Below are positions 7,406 to 14,238 of a stretch of DNA of 15,242 nucleotides, in pieces. Every line of letters begins with the position of its first letter. Positions within the stretch are counted from its first letter, which is position 1. Source of the DNA: Gammaproteobacteria bacterium (lineage in GTDB: Bacteria > Pseudomonadota > Gammaproteobacteria > Natronospirales > REEB76). Made by a program: the position numbers and the translations under genes. The stretch covers positions 1 through 15,242 of the forward strand of contig JAGWNO010000028.1 of NCBI GenBank assembly GCA_028871235.1, read 5' to 3'. The notes under the pieces are model-generated. The model ran no database searches. It saw only the letters and a program-made list of their open reading frames with translations, and had not been told where the DNA came from.

Positions 7406-8383
7406 TCACTCCGCCAGCAGATAGGCGAATATCAGTGGTGCCACGATGGTGGCATCCGATTCGATGATGTACCTGGGCGTGTCCGCGCCCAGCTTGCCCC
7501 AGGTGATCTTCTCGTTGGGCACGGCGCCGGAATAGGAACCGTAACTGGTGGTGGAATCGGAGATTTGGCAGAAGTAGGCCCACAACGGGATGTCATGGAT
7601 CTCCATGTCCTGTTCCAGCATGGGCACCACGCAGATGGGGAAATCCCCGGCGATGCCGCCGCCGATCTGGAAGAAGCCCACCGGCGTCTGCCGCGCGCTC
7701 TTCCGGTACCAATCCGCCAGCAGCAGCATGTATTCGATGCCGGTGCGTACCGTGTGCACGTTCTTCACATCGCCCTTGATGCAGTGGGCGGCAAATATGT
7801 TGCCGAGCGTGGAATCCTCCCAGCCCGGCACGATGATGGGCAGATTCTTCTCGCAGGCCGCCACCATCCAGGAATCCTTCGGATCGATCTGGTAATGGGG
7901 CTTGAGCACGCCGGAGCGGATCAGGCGGTAAAAGAATTCGTGGGGGAAATAGCGCTCGCCCTTGCTGTCTGCTGCGGTCCACTCCGCCAGTATCGCCTTC
8001 TCGATGCGGCGGATGGCTTCGGCTTCCGGGATACAGGTGTCGGTGACGCGGTTCAGATGCCGCGACAGCAGCTGCTGTTCTTCCTGCGGCGACAGTTCGC
8101 GGTATTTCGGCACACGCACGTAATGGTCGTGGGCCACGAGGTTGAAGATATCCTCCTCGAGATTCGCGCCGGTGCAGGTAATGATGTGCACCTTGTCGCG
8201 GCGGATCATCTCCGCGAGCGACAGCCCCAGTTCGGCGGTGCTCATGGCGCCCGCCAACGTCACCATCATCCGGCCGCCGGACTTGAGCAGCCGCTGGTAG
8301 CCTTCGGCGGCATCGATGAGCGCGGCGGCGTTGAAATGCCGGTAATGGTGCTTGATGAAATCAGCGACGGGCTTGGTGTTCAT
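7406..8383 (-). CDS. Deoxyhypusine synthase-like protein
   Basis: A 325-residue protein of the deoxyhypusine synthase (DHS) superfamily. True DHS uses NAD and spermidine to modify eIF5A, which bacteria lack, so bacterial members must do something else; some are known to make homospermidine. The NAD-site motifs GAMSTAELG (about 45-53) and CTGANLEEDI (about 70-79) are present, and so are the Glu and Lys of the EKITWGK motif (Lys297, equivalent to the Schiff-base lysine 329 of human DHS). However, the GGG-x-x-KHHI segment of DHS reads GGGIAGDFPI (241-250), so the active-site His is lost, and the two acidic polyamine-binding residues before WGK are Tyr. ATG 8383 is chosen since alignable sequence starts there; AGG lies four bases upstream and GGAGG further back. 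It follows a small gene by 82 bp and is divergent from an AdiC-like antiporter. Confidence 0.9.
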   Translation of the reverse strand: MNTKPVADFIKHHYRHFNAAALIDAAEGYQRLLKSGGRMMVTLAGAMSTAELGLSLAEMIRRDKVHIITCTGANLEEDIFNLVAHDHYVRVPKYRELSPQEEQQLLSRHLNRVTDTCIPEAEAIRRIEKAILAEWTAADSKGERYFPHEFFYRLIRSGVLKPHYQIDPKDSWMVAACEKNLPIIVPGWEDSTLGNIFAAHCIKGDVKNVHTVRTGIEYMLLLADWYRKSARQTPVGFFQIGGGIAGDFPICVVPMLEQDMEIHDIPLWAYFCQISDSTTSYGSYSGAVPNEKITWGKLGADTPRYIIESDATIVAPLIFAYLLAE

Positions 8384-8465
8384 CGTGCCTGGCGGCCTCC
8401 GCAGCAGCATGGACAGTGACGGGGTGGAGATTGTAGCGGCTCGCAGCGAAAATGGAGCAGCCCGG

Positions 8466-8678
8466 TCAGGGCTTTTTGCCATGAGCGGCGTGCGCGGTCA
8501 GCAACGCGTCGAGATCCAGGGCGCGGATAGCGTCCAGCGAGACTTCCATGGCGCCTTCGTGACACAGACCGGCCATGGCGGCCCGCTCATATCCTGCGCG
8601 TGCCGCCGTGAGACAGGCCTCCCGCACTGCAGCAGCCAGTTGCTGCAGATCGCCGTGCGGTGGAGCGTCACGGGTCAT
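8466..8678 (-). CDS. Small conserved-looking protein of unknown function
   Basis: A protein of 70 residues from ATG 8678, or 80 from GTG 8708; AGGA five bases before the GTG makes the longer form possible. No function is recognised. It appears soluble and largely helical, with a Leu/Ala-rich pattern LQQLAAAVREACLTAARAGY, a central AMAGLCHEG turn, then a helix and SLDAIRALDLDALL. This amphipathic arrangement, sensible codon use and location favour a real gene: it fills the space between the antiporter promoter and the DHS-like gene and reads in the same direction as the latter with 82 bp between them. I have an impression of similar short proteins in other gammaproteobacteria, but this is memory and not a search. 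Confidence 0.6.
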   Translation of the reverse strand: MTRDAPPHGDLQQLAAAVREACLTAARAGYERAAMAGLCHEGAMEVSLDAIRALDLDALLTAHAAHGKKP

Positions 8679-8742
8679 GGCGTGTTCCGGTCCGCGACGG
8701 CGGATCACCGGCGTCCTGCTCCAGCGGACAGAGACATTCCGC

Positions 8743-8748
8743 TACAAT
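8743..8748 (+). promoter_or_regulatory. Possible -10 element of the antiporter gene
   Basis: TACAAT, five of six matches to TATAAT, lies 34 bases before the chosen ATG at 8783 in the gap between divergent genes. No clear -35 hexamer is found at 16-18 bases upstream, so confidence is low. Confidence 0.35.
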
Positions 8749-8782
8749 CCCGCCGGCTCATACCACACTCGGATGCATGCCA

Positions 8783-10081
8783 ATGCAAAATCATCGCAGC
8801 CTCGGCCTGGCCACCACCACCTCGATTGTACTCGGTAACATGGTGGGGTCCGGGGTGTTCCTGCTGCCCGCCTCGCTGGCCATCTACGGCACCTACAGTC
8901 TGTGGGGCTGGGGCTTCAGCACCTGCGGCGCGTTGTTGCTGGCCTGGGTGTTCAGCAGCCTGTCGGGCCGCCTGCCCAAGGCCGGCGGTCCCTATGCCTA
9001 TCCACGGGAAGCCTTCGGCGATTTCACCGGCTTTCTCATCGCCTGGATTTACTGGCTCAGCATCCTCGGCACCAACGCCGCCATCGCCGTGGCCTTCGCC
9101 AGCTACCTGGCGACGTTCTTCCCGGCGCTGGCGGCGACCCCCCTGTACGGCGCGTTCGCGGCGCTGGCCGCCGTGTGGCTGCTCACCGCTCTCAACATCT
9201 GGGGGGTGCGTGCGGCGGGCAATATGCAGCTCGTCACCGTGATCCTCAAGCTCACGCCACTGCTGGCGCTGGCGGCATTCGGCATCTTCCATTTCGACCC
9301 GAAGATCCTCGATTCCGCGCACCCCACTATGTCGCCGTTCTCCGCCGTCAACACCGCGGCCGCGTACACCATGTGGGCATTCCTGGGTCTCGAATGCGCC
9401 ACCATACCCGCCGCCCACGTGAAGAATCCGGAGAAAACCATCCCGCGCGCCACCCTGCTCGGCACCCTCATCGCCGCGTGCTTCTACATCGTCTGCACCA
9501 CGGTGGTGATGGGTATTATCCCAAGCGCCGCGCTGGCCCATTCCAATGCGCCCTTCGCCGACGCCGCCAAACTGCTGTGGGGCAGCTGGGCCGGTTATCT
9601 CATCGCCGCCGCCGCCATGATTTCCTGCTTCGGCGCGCTCAACGGCTGGATCCTGATGCAGGGACAGTTCCCCCAGGCGGTGGCCAATAACGGCCTGTTT
9701 CCGCAACTGTTTGCGCGCGAATCGCGCCGCGGCACGCCGGCGGTGGGGCTGCTGGTGTCCAGCGGCTTCGCGACCCTGCTCATCTTCATGAATTACAGTC
9801 ACGGCCTGGTGGCGATGTTCAACATCATCATCCTGCTCACCACGTTCTTCGTGCTGGTGCCCTACATGCTGTGTGCCATGGCGGAGATCGTGCTGAGCCG
9901 CAGCCAGCAGCGTGCCACCAGGTTGGGTATACGCGGCACCGTGCTGGCCTGTCTGGCGTTCGCCTTCGCACTCTGGGCCGCGGCCGGAACCGGCAAGGAT
10001 TCCCTTTACTGGGGCACGCTGCTGCTGCTGGCCGGAGTCCCGATTTACGTCTGGCAGAAGCGTCAGAAAGCCGCCGGCTAG
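8783..10081 (+). CDS. APC-family amino acid permease, AdiC/PotE-like (arginine/agmatine-type antiporter)
   Basis: A 432-residue inner-membrane transporter with about twelve membrane segments. It closely follows the arginine:agmatine antiporter AdiC: SIVLGNMVGSGVFLLPASLA in TM1 (unwound GSG substrate loop), GGPYAYPREAFG after TM2, IYWLSILGTN in TM3, MWAFLGLECATIPAAHVKNP in TM6 (aligned with the AdiC Trp202 and Glu208 region), and LNGWILMQGQ in TM8 (aligned with Trp293). The family exchanges a basic amino acid for its decarboxylated amine, so arginine/agmatine or a related pair is likely, but this is inference. ATG 8783 is chosen because GGAT lies eight bases before it; an ATG two codons upstream (8777) is also possible. 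No decarboxylase gene is in the window. It is divergent from the DHS-like unit and converges with lutC. Confidence 0.92.
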   Translation: MQNHRSLGLATTTSIVLGNMVGSGVFLLPASLAIYGTYSLWGWGFSTCGALLLAWVFSSLSGRLPKAGGPYAYPREAFGDFTGFLIAWIYWLSILGTNAAIAVAFASYLATFFPALAATPLYGAFAALAAVWLLTALNIWGVRAAGNMQLVTVILKLTPLLALAAFGIFHFDPKILDSAHPTMSPFSAVNTAAAYTMWAFLGLECATIPAAHVKNPEKTIPRATLLGTLIAACFYIVCTTVVMGIIPSAALAHSNAPFADAAKLLWGSWAGYLIAAAAMISCFGALNGWILMQGQFPQAVANNGLFPQLFARESRRGTPAVGLLVSSGFATLLIFMNYSHGLVAMFNIIILLTTFFVLVPYMLCAMAEIVLSRSQQRATRLGIRGTVLACLAFAFALWAAAGTGKDSLYWGTLLLLAGVPIYVWQKRQKAAG

Positions 10082-10123
10082 GCGCGCGCAATATCGCCAC
10101 AACTGTCAGCCGTGCGGTCCGGT

Positions 10124-10741
10124 TCAACCCACAAGAATGATGTGTACCCGCTTCGGGCCGTGGGCGCCGATAACGATGGTCTGCTCGATGTCGGCGGTGC
10201 GCGAGGGACCGGAAATGAAAGCCAGCGCCCGCGGCAGCGAACCGTGCTCGGCGCGCACGCGTGCGAACGCGGCCTCGAGATCCCGCATGATGCGCTCGCG
10301 CGGCAGCAAGGCGATGTGGGTTTCCGGGACCAGGCTCGTGGCGCCGGGTGAATCACCTCCCGAGAGCAGCAGCAGCGTGCCGGTTTCGGCGATGCCGCAG
10401 AAGGCTCCGGTGATGCCGATGGCATCCGTCGTCTGCGGCGCACGCGCCTCGGCGGCGATACCGGCGGCGGTCCACGGCAGCGCCGCCAACGCGGGCCACA
10501 CTACGGCTGCGCATGTCAGGCCCGCGTCCTTCAGATAGGCAGCGACGCGCCCGGGAGCCGTGGCCGGCGAAGCGGCCTCATCCAGGGTCGAGCCCGACAT
10601 CTCCGCCAGGCGGCGGAAGCGCACCAGCGGATCTTCCGTCAGGGTACCGGCAGCACGCGGAATCACCTCAGGCGCAGGCGGCACCTGTTTGCCGGCGGTC
10701 GCGGCGCGTACCCGCGTGAGGATGGCCTCGCGCATGCTCAT
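10124..10741 (-). CDS. lutC: Lactate utilization protein C (LUD domain)
   Basis: A 205-residue cytosolic LUD-domain protein, the third subunit of the LutABC system that oxidises L-lactate to pyruvate. The typical segment DAIGITGAFCGIAETGTLLLLSG (about residues 104-126) and the C-terminal SRTADIEQTIVIGAHGPKRVHIIL (about 178-201) are strong LutC markers. Length is slightly below that of some LutC proteins (205 against 215-240). ATG 10741 overlaps the TGA of lutB by ATGA (4 bp), the mark of coupled translation; GGGAG lies eight bases upstream. It is last in the fah-lutABC run and ends 42 bp from the converging antiporter gene. Confidence 0.95.
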   Translation of the reverse strand: MSMREAILTRVRAATAGKQVPPAPEVIPRAAGTLTEDPLVRFRRLAEMSGSTLDEAASPATAPGRVAAYLKDAGLTCAAVVWPALAALPWTAAGIAAEARAPQTTDAIGITGAFCGIAETGTLLLLSGGDSPGATSLVPETHIALLPRERIMRDLEAAFARVRAEHGSLPRALAFISGPSRTADIEQTIVIGAHGPKRVHIILVG

Positions 10742-12144
10742 CCGCCGCGCTCCCGCCGCAGCACTTCGCGCGCGGTGCGGCCCTCGCCCGCGGGGAAATC
10801 GCGCGTCGCCGTCCAGCCCGCAGCCAAGGGCAGCCAGCGCACCCAGCCTCGGCGGCGGCCGAGCCGGTAGAGCACCCGGGCGGCAAACGCGGCAAGCAAT
10901 GCGTACAGCCGCGGATGACGGGCGGCATATCCCCAGAGATTCAGCGCCAGGCGCTCGCGCGCCGGGCGCAGATGTTCCGCGGTGGTGCGCGTGCGCAGCC
11001 GGCGCAGCAAATCAGGCAGCGGGATCATCACCGGGCAGGCCACCTGACACTGCCCGCAGAACGTGGCTGCCTCGGGGAGCTCGCGCGCGCGCTCAAGCCC
11101 AACGAGCGCCGGCGTCCACACCGCGCCCATGGGTCCCGGGTACACCCAGCCGTAGGCATGACCACCCACCGTCTGGTACACCGGGCAATGATTGAGGCAG
11201 GCGCCGCAGCGGATGCAGCGCAGGATCGGACGCAGCTCCGAACCGAGCAGCCGGCTGCGGCCGTTGTCCAGCAGCACGATGTGGAACGCCTCGGGACCGT
11301 CGCTCTCCGTCGCGCCGCGCACCCCGGTGAGCAGCGTGAAGTAGTTGGAGATCGCCTGACCGGTGGCCGAGCGCGGCAGCAGGCGCGCGAGCGCGGCCAG
11401 CTCCCCGAGCGTCTCCACCACTTTCTCGATACCGGCGATCGCCACGTGCACCCGCGGCAGCGTGGTCACCAGCCGGCCGTTGCCCTCGTTGGTAAAGAGC
11501 GCCACCGACCCGGTTTCCGCCACCAGGAAATTCGCCCCGCTGATGCCCATGTCGGCGGCGAAGAACTGCGGCCGCAGGATCTCGCGCGCCTCCTGGCAGA
11601 GCGCCGCGATGTCGGTGCTGCGCGGCCGCCGATGCCGGGCGGAAAACAGTTCGGTCACCTCCTCCCGGTTCTTGTGGATCACCGGCGCGATGATGTGCGA
11701 GGGCCGCTCACGGGCGAGCTGCAGAATGTATTCGCCGAGATCGGTCTCCAGCACCGCGAGCCCCGCGGCTTCGAGCGCGTCGTTGAGGGCGCATTCCTCG
11801 GTCACCATGGACTTGGACTTGACGATGCGCCGCACCCCGTGCCCGCGGGCGATATCCAGCACGATGCGGTTCGCCTCGGCTGCATCTACGGCCCAATGCA
11901 CGCTGGCGCCCCGGCACACCGCTTCCGCCTCAAAGCGCTCAAGCAGCACGTCCAGGCGTGCCAATGCGCGCTCGCGGATGGCCGCGCCCGCCGCGCGCAG
12001 TTGCTCGAACTCGCCGAACTCGGCGGCGGCGCGGGCGCGTGCTGCCACGAAGCGCTCCGGGATGCGCGCCAGCGCGCGCTGCAGTTGCGTGTCAGCGAGA
12101 CTCCGGGCCGCGGCCGCGCGGAACTTGTCCGAGGTTACTTCCAC
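10738..12144 (-). CDS. lutB: Lactate utilization iron-sulfur protein B
   Basis: A 468-residue iron-sulfur protein of the LutABC L-lactate oxidation complex. The N-terminal part is an LUD domain (KSKSMVTEECALNDALEAAG near 109-128, then GANFLVAETGSVALFTNEGN near 204-223). The C-terminal part has two ferredoxin-type clusters: CIRCGACLNHCPVY (about 309-322) and CGQCQVACPV (about 361-370), the usual sites for two 4Fe-4S centres. The C-terminal tail is rich in Arg and aromatic residues. The start is a GTG at 12144 inside the end of lutA (10-bp overlap) with GGAG seven bases upstream; the stop overlaps lutC. Length matches known LutB (about 470). The overlaps on both sides indicate translational coupling and equal subunit output. 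Confidence 0.97.
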   Translation of the reverse strand: MEVTSDKFRAAAARSLADTQLQRALARIPERFVAARARAAAEFGEFEQLRAAGAAIRERALARLDVLLERFEAEAVCRGASVHWAVDAAEANRIVLDIARGHGVRRIVKSKSMVTEECALNDALEAAGLAVLETDLGEYILQLARERPSHIIAPVIHKNREEVTELFSARHRRPRSTDIAALCQEAREILRPQFFAADMGISGANFLVAETGSVALFTNEGNGRLVTTLPRVHVAIAGIEKVVETLGELAALARLLPRSATGQAISNYFTLLTGVRGATESDGPEAFHIVLLDNGRSRLLGSELRPILRCIRCGACLNHCPVYQTVGGHAYGWVYPGPMGAVWTPALVGLERARELPEAATFCGQCQVACPVMIPLPDLLRRLRTRTTAEHLRPARERLALNLWGYAARHPRLYALLAAFAARVLYRLGRRRGWVRWLPLAAGWTATRDFPAGEGRTAREVLRRERGG

Positions 12145-12875
12145 GCCTGCGCTCCGCTTGTGCCGGCCACAATCTCGGCCCAGTGCAGCACGCGCGTGGT
12201 GGTATCACCGGTGCGCTGCAGTCGCCCGGCCAGGTGCATCAGGCAGCCGAGGTCGCCGCCCGTGACTGTGCCGGCGCCGCTGGCGCGGATCGCCGCGCAC
12301 TTGCGGTCGCAGATGGCCGCGGAAATCGCGCCGTACTTCAGCGCGAAGGTGCCACCGAAACCACAGCAGTCCTCGGCATTCATCATCTCGACCAGCTCCA
12401 GGCCCGGCACCCGCGCCAGCAGTGCGCGCGGCGCCTGCTTCACGCCGAGCTCGCGCAGTCCGGAACAGGAATCGTGGTAGGTCACCCGCCCCGCATGGCG
12501 CCCCGGCACCTCCGGCAGTCGAGTGTCGAGGAATTCGGCAAGCTCATGGGTGCGCGCGGCCAGCGCCTCAATGTCGCGGCGCTCGGCCTCCGGCCGTTCG
12601 GCGAAAAGCCCGGGATAGTGGATGCGCAGCGTGCCCGCGCAGGAACCGGAGGGCAGGACCACCGCATCGCAGTCCGCGAATTCGCGCGCCAGCTTGAGCG
12701 CAAGGGCGCGGGTGGTGGCGGGATCGCCAGCGTTGAGCGCCGGCTGCCCGCAGCAGGTCTGCCGACGCGGCACCACCACCTCGGCGCCGGTGAGCGCCAG
12801 CAGCGTGCGCGCCGCGCGCGCCAGACTCGGTCGCAGCAGATCAGCGAGACAGGTGATGAACAGTCCGACGCGCAC
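12135..12875 (-). CDS. lutA: Lactate utilization protein A, CCG-domain (Fe-S oxidoreductase)
   Basis: A 246-residue protein with two cysteine-rich CCG domains, as in LutA and GlpC/HdrB; it binds Fe-S centres and takes part in lactate oxidation with LutB and LutC. Both domains are intact: RRQTCCGQPALNAGD with SGSCAGTLRIHYPG in the first half, and HDSCSGLRELG with NAEDCCGFGGTFALKYG in the second, followed by TGGDLGCLMHL. The start MRVGLFITCLADLL is the family's usual beginning; it is a GTG (12875) without a clear ribosome binding site. Length equals typical LutA (about 240). It lies 39 bp after the fumarylacetoacetate-hydrolase-family gene and overlaps lutB by 10 bp. Confidence 0.96.
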   Translation of the reverse strand: MRVGLFITCLADLLRPSLARAARTLLALTGAEVVVPRRQTCCGQPALNAGDPATTRALALKLAREFADCDAVVLPSGSCAGTLRIHYPGLFAERPEAERRDIEALAARTHELAEFLDTRLPEVPGRHAGRVTYHDSCSGLRELGVKQAPRALLARVPGLELVEMMNAEDCCGFGGTFALKYGAISAAICDRKCAAIRASGAGTVTGGDLGCLMHLAGRLQRTGDTTTRVLHWAEIVAGTSGAQAWK

Positions 12876-12914
12876 CGCGGCAGTATATCGCCGTGATGCC
12901 GCGCATGCCGGGGG

Positions 12915-13562
12915 TTACACGCACCCCCAGCCGAACGGACCCAGTCCCGGACCTTCCAACATAATGGTGTCACCCGGGACCAGCGGCCCCACGCCTGCCG
13001 GCGTGCCGGTATAGATGAGGTCGCCCGGCAGCAGCCGCCAGTGGCGGCTGAGGAAACTGATGATCTCCGCCACCGGGAACAGCATGTCGCAGGTGTTGCA
13101 CTGCTGGCGCAGCGCGCCGTTCACCGTACAGCGGATCTCCAGATTCTGGAAATCGAATTCCGCCGGCCAGGACGTGAACCGGCCGATAGCGGCGCTGCCG
13201 TCGAAGGACTTGGACAGTTCCCAGGGCTGGCCCGCCTGCTTCAGCTTGCTTTGCAGATCCCGCAGGGTGAGATCAATGCCGAGCGTCACGCCCGCCACAT
13301 ACCCGGGCGCCGCAGCGACAGCAATATCCTTGCCCTCCCGGCCCAGGGCCACCACCAGCTCCATTTCGTGGTGCACACCGCCCCGGCCCCGCGGCAGCAC
13401 CAGGGGCTCGCCCTCCGGCACCAGGCTGGTGGCTGGCTTCATGAATACCACCGGCTCCTTCGGCCTCGGCGCAGCCATCTCCTTCGCGTGCTCCGCGTAA
13501 TTGTGGCCGATGCAGAACACCCGTGCGGGGTCGAATTGGTTCATACCTACATTGAGTTGCAT
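12915..13562 (-). CDS. Fumarylacetoacetate hydrolase family protein
   Basis: A 215-residue enzyme of the FAH superfamily, small single-domain type (like YcgM/FAHD1), which hydrolyses acylpyruvates or decarboxylates or isomerises oxo-diacids. Signatures: FCIGHNYAEHAKEM (about 16-29), VVFMKPATSLV, the metal-binding HHEMELVVALG (about 64-74, Glu residues expected to bind Mg2+), and YTGTPAGVGPLVPGDTI near the end. The ATG at 13562 has GAGG five bases before it; a second ATG at 13544 is possible. It lies upstream of lutA on the same strand with a 39-bp gap, so it is likely the first gene of a fah-lutABC transcript; whether its role is connected to lactate oxidation is unknown. The hicB-like remnant is divergent. 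Confidence 0.94.
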   Translation of the reverse strand: MQLNVGMNQFDPARVFCIGHNYAEHAKEMAAPRPKEPVVFMKPATSLVPEGEPLVLPRGRGGVHHEMELVVALGREGKDIAVAAAPGYVAGVTLGIDLTLRDLQSKLKQAGQPWELSKSFDGSAAIGRFTSWPAEFDFQNLEIRCTVNGALRQQCNTCDMLFPVAEIISFLSRHWRLLPGDLIYTGTPAGVGPLVPGDTIMLEGPGLGPFGWGCV

Positions 13563-13610
13563 AGATACCTCGGTAAATTCACCATAACCCCATCGCTGTT
13601 AACTGAGGTC

Positions 13611-13839
13611 GTGTCCATATCGCTGCAATGCACGACAGTTTACCGCGAGGTGCCGGAAGGGGATATCGCATTCGTCGAGGAGTTGCCTGGCGCCAACATC
13701 CAGGGGACGACCCTTAGAGGAGGCCCGTGCCAACCTTGAAGAAGCCGTGAGAAGGGTGCTGGAAGCCAATCGCGCCCTGACACAAGAGGAACTGCACGGT
13801 GCCAGCGTGATCCGCGAAACTTTGCGGCTCGGGGCGTGA
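13611..13839 (+). pseudogene. hicB: HicB-family antitoxin, frameshifted
   Basis: Two reading frames together give a complete HicB-like antitoxin of about 75 residues. The first frame (GTG 13611) encodes a segment ending VPEGDIAFVEELPGANIQGTTL; after CTT at 13713-13715 an extra A at about 13716 shifts the frame. Dropping that base continues as EEARANLEEAVRRVLEAN and ends IRETLRLGA at TGA 13837-13839. The joined product has the HicB hallmark order (beta strands, ELPG, QGxTLEEA, helix). As written the first frame stops at 13739, about 43 residues in. Causes could be a decay mutation, a sequencing error, or less likely programmed frameshifting. It overlaps hicA by GTGA. It is divergent from the FAH gene, so its promoter must lie in 13563-13610. 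Confidence 0.75.
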
Positions 13840-13991
13840 AACGATCCGATCTCGTCCGACATCTTGAAAATCACAATTGTCGCCTGTTACGCGCAGGCGG
13901 CAAGCATTCACTCTACCTGAATCCACAGGTGCTGCCGGAAGTGGATCGCAATATAGATGCATTCATTGAAAACGCATCGGCGGGTGGCTGA
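13836..13991 (+). CDS. hicA: HicA-like toxin, short with diverged C-terminus
   Basis: A 51-residue product starting at GTG 13836, which overlaps the hicB stop by 4 bp as is usual in hicBA pairs. The first part, KRSDLVRHLENHNCRLLRAGGKHSLYLNP, matches HicA mRNA interferases, including the Gly-Gly and the His that is catalytic in the family (His24 here). The expected continuation with a PRHREI-type segment and a closing ICKDLGI helix is missing; instead VLPEVDRNIDAFIENASAGG follows and stops, perhaps after an internal deletion. HicA proteins are commonly 55-85 residues, so this copy is short. It may be inactive, which would explain how the cell tolerates a broken hicB upstream. Confidence 0.65.
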   Translation: MKRSDLVRHLENHNCRLLRAGGKHSLYLNPQVLPEVDRNIDAFIENASAGG

Positions 13992-14016
13992 GCTGCAGAG
14001 ATTTCAATCCGCAACA

Positions 14017-14046
14017 AACACCCACGGCGGCCCCGTGGGTGTTATT
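14017..14046 (+). terminator. Terminator-like hairpin after hicBA
   Basis: ACACCCACGG (14018-14027) pairs perfectly with CCGTGGGTGT (14033-14042), extended by one A-T pair, around a 5-base loop. TTATTGCTT follows, a broken T-run. The position 26 bases after hicA fits a rho-independent terminator for the hicBA unit. Confidence 0.65.
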
Positions 14047-14231
14047 GCTTATAAGAAACCCAGTCTCTGAATCCGGAATTTCAAGCAGACGGGCCCTTGG
14101 GCGATTCAACCAAGAGGGCTCCATACCCCCGTGGAACTCAGGGGATTTTAGGTCCCAGCTGGAGTGGTATAAACTCGGAATTATATGGAACGCGGTAAAA
14201 CTCCAATATCACCGACTTCCACCTAATACAT

Positions 14232-14238
14232 GTTAGGC
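14232..14238 (+). other. Integron-type core recombination site GTTAGGC
   Basis: The heptamer agrees with GTTRRRY, the site cut between G and TT by integron integrases, and lies 40 bases before the cupin start. Just before it, CCTAA (14222-14226) is the inverse of TTAGG (14233-14237). A full attC upstream could not be built. Its value rests on the attC-like site at the other end of the cupin gene. Confidence 0.45.

Noticed and set aside
7307..8419. A 370-codon plus-strand frame opposite the DHS-like gene
   Set aside because: It is His/Gly/Arg-rich shadow translation without motifs.
8705..10102. A 465-codon minus-strand frame opposite the antiporter
   Set aside because: It is a hydrophilic His/Gly/Gln-rich translation typical of the antisense of a membrane protein gene.
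10915..12480. A 521-codon plus-strand frame opposite lutB and lutA
   Set aside because: The minus strand has intact Fe-S motifs and coupled starts and stops; this frame has no motif or ribosome binding site.
13599..13962. Minus-strand frames of 91 and 82 codons across hicBA
   Set aside because: The plus-strand hicB and hicA patterns, with the 4-bp overlap, explain this segment; the minus-strand products resemble no family.
14104..14238. A possible full attC at the left edge of the cassette using ATTCAAC (14104) as R''
   Set aside because: ATTCAAC fits RYYYAAC but pairs poorly with GTTAGGC (only AAC/GTT plus wobbles), and no L boxes can be placed.
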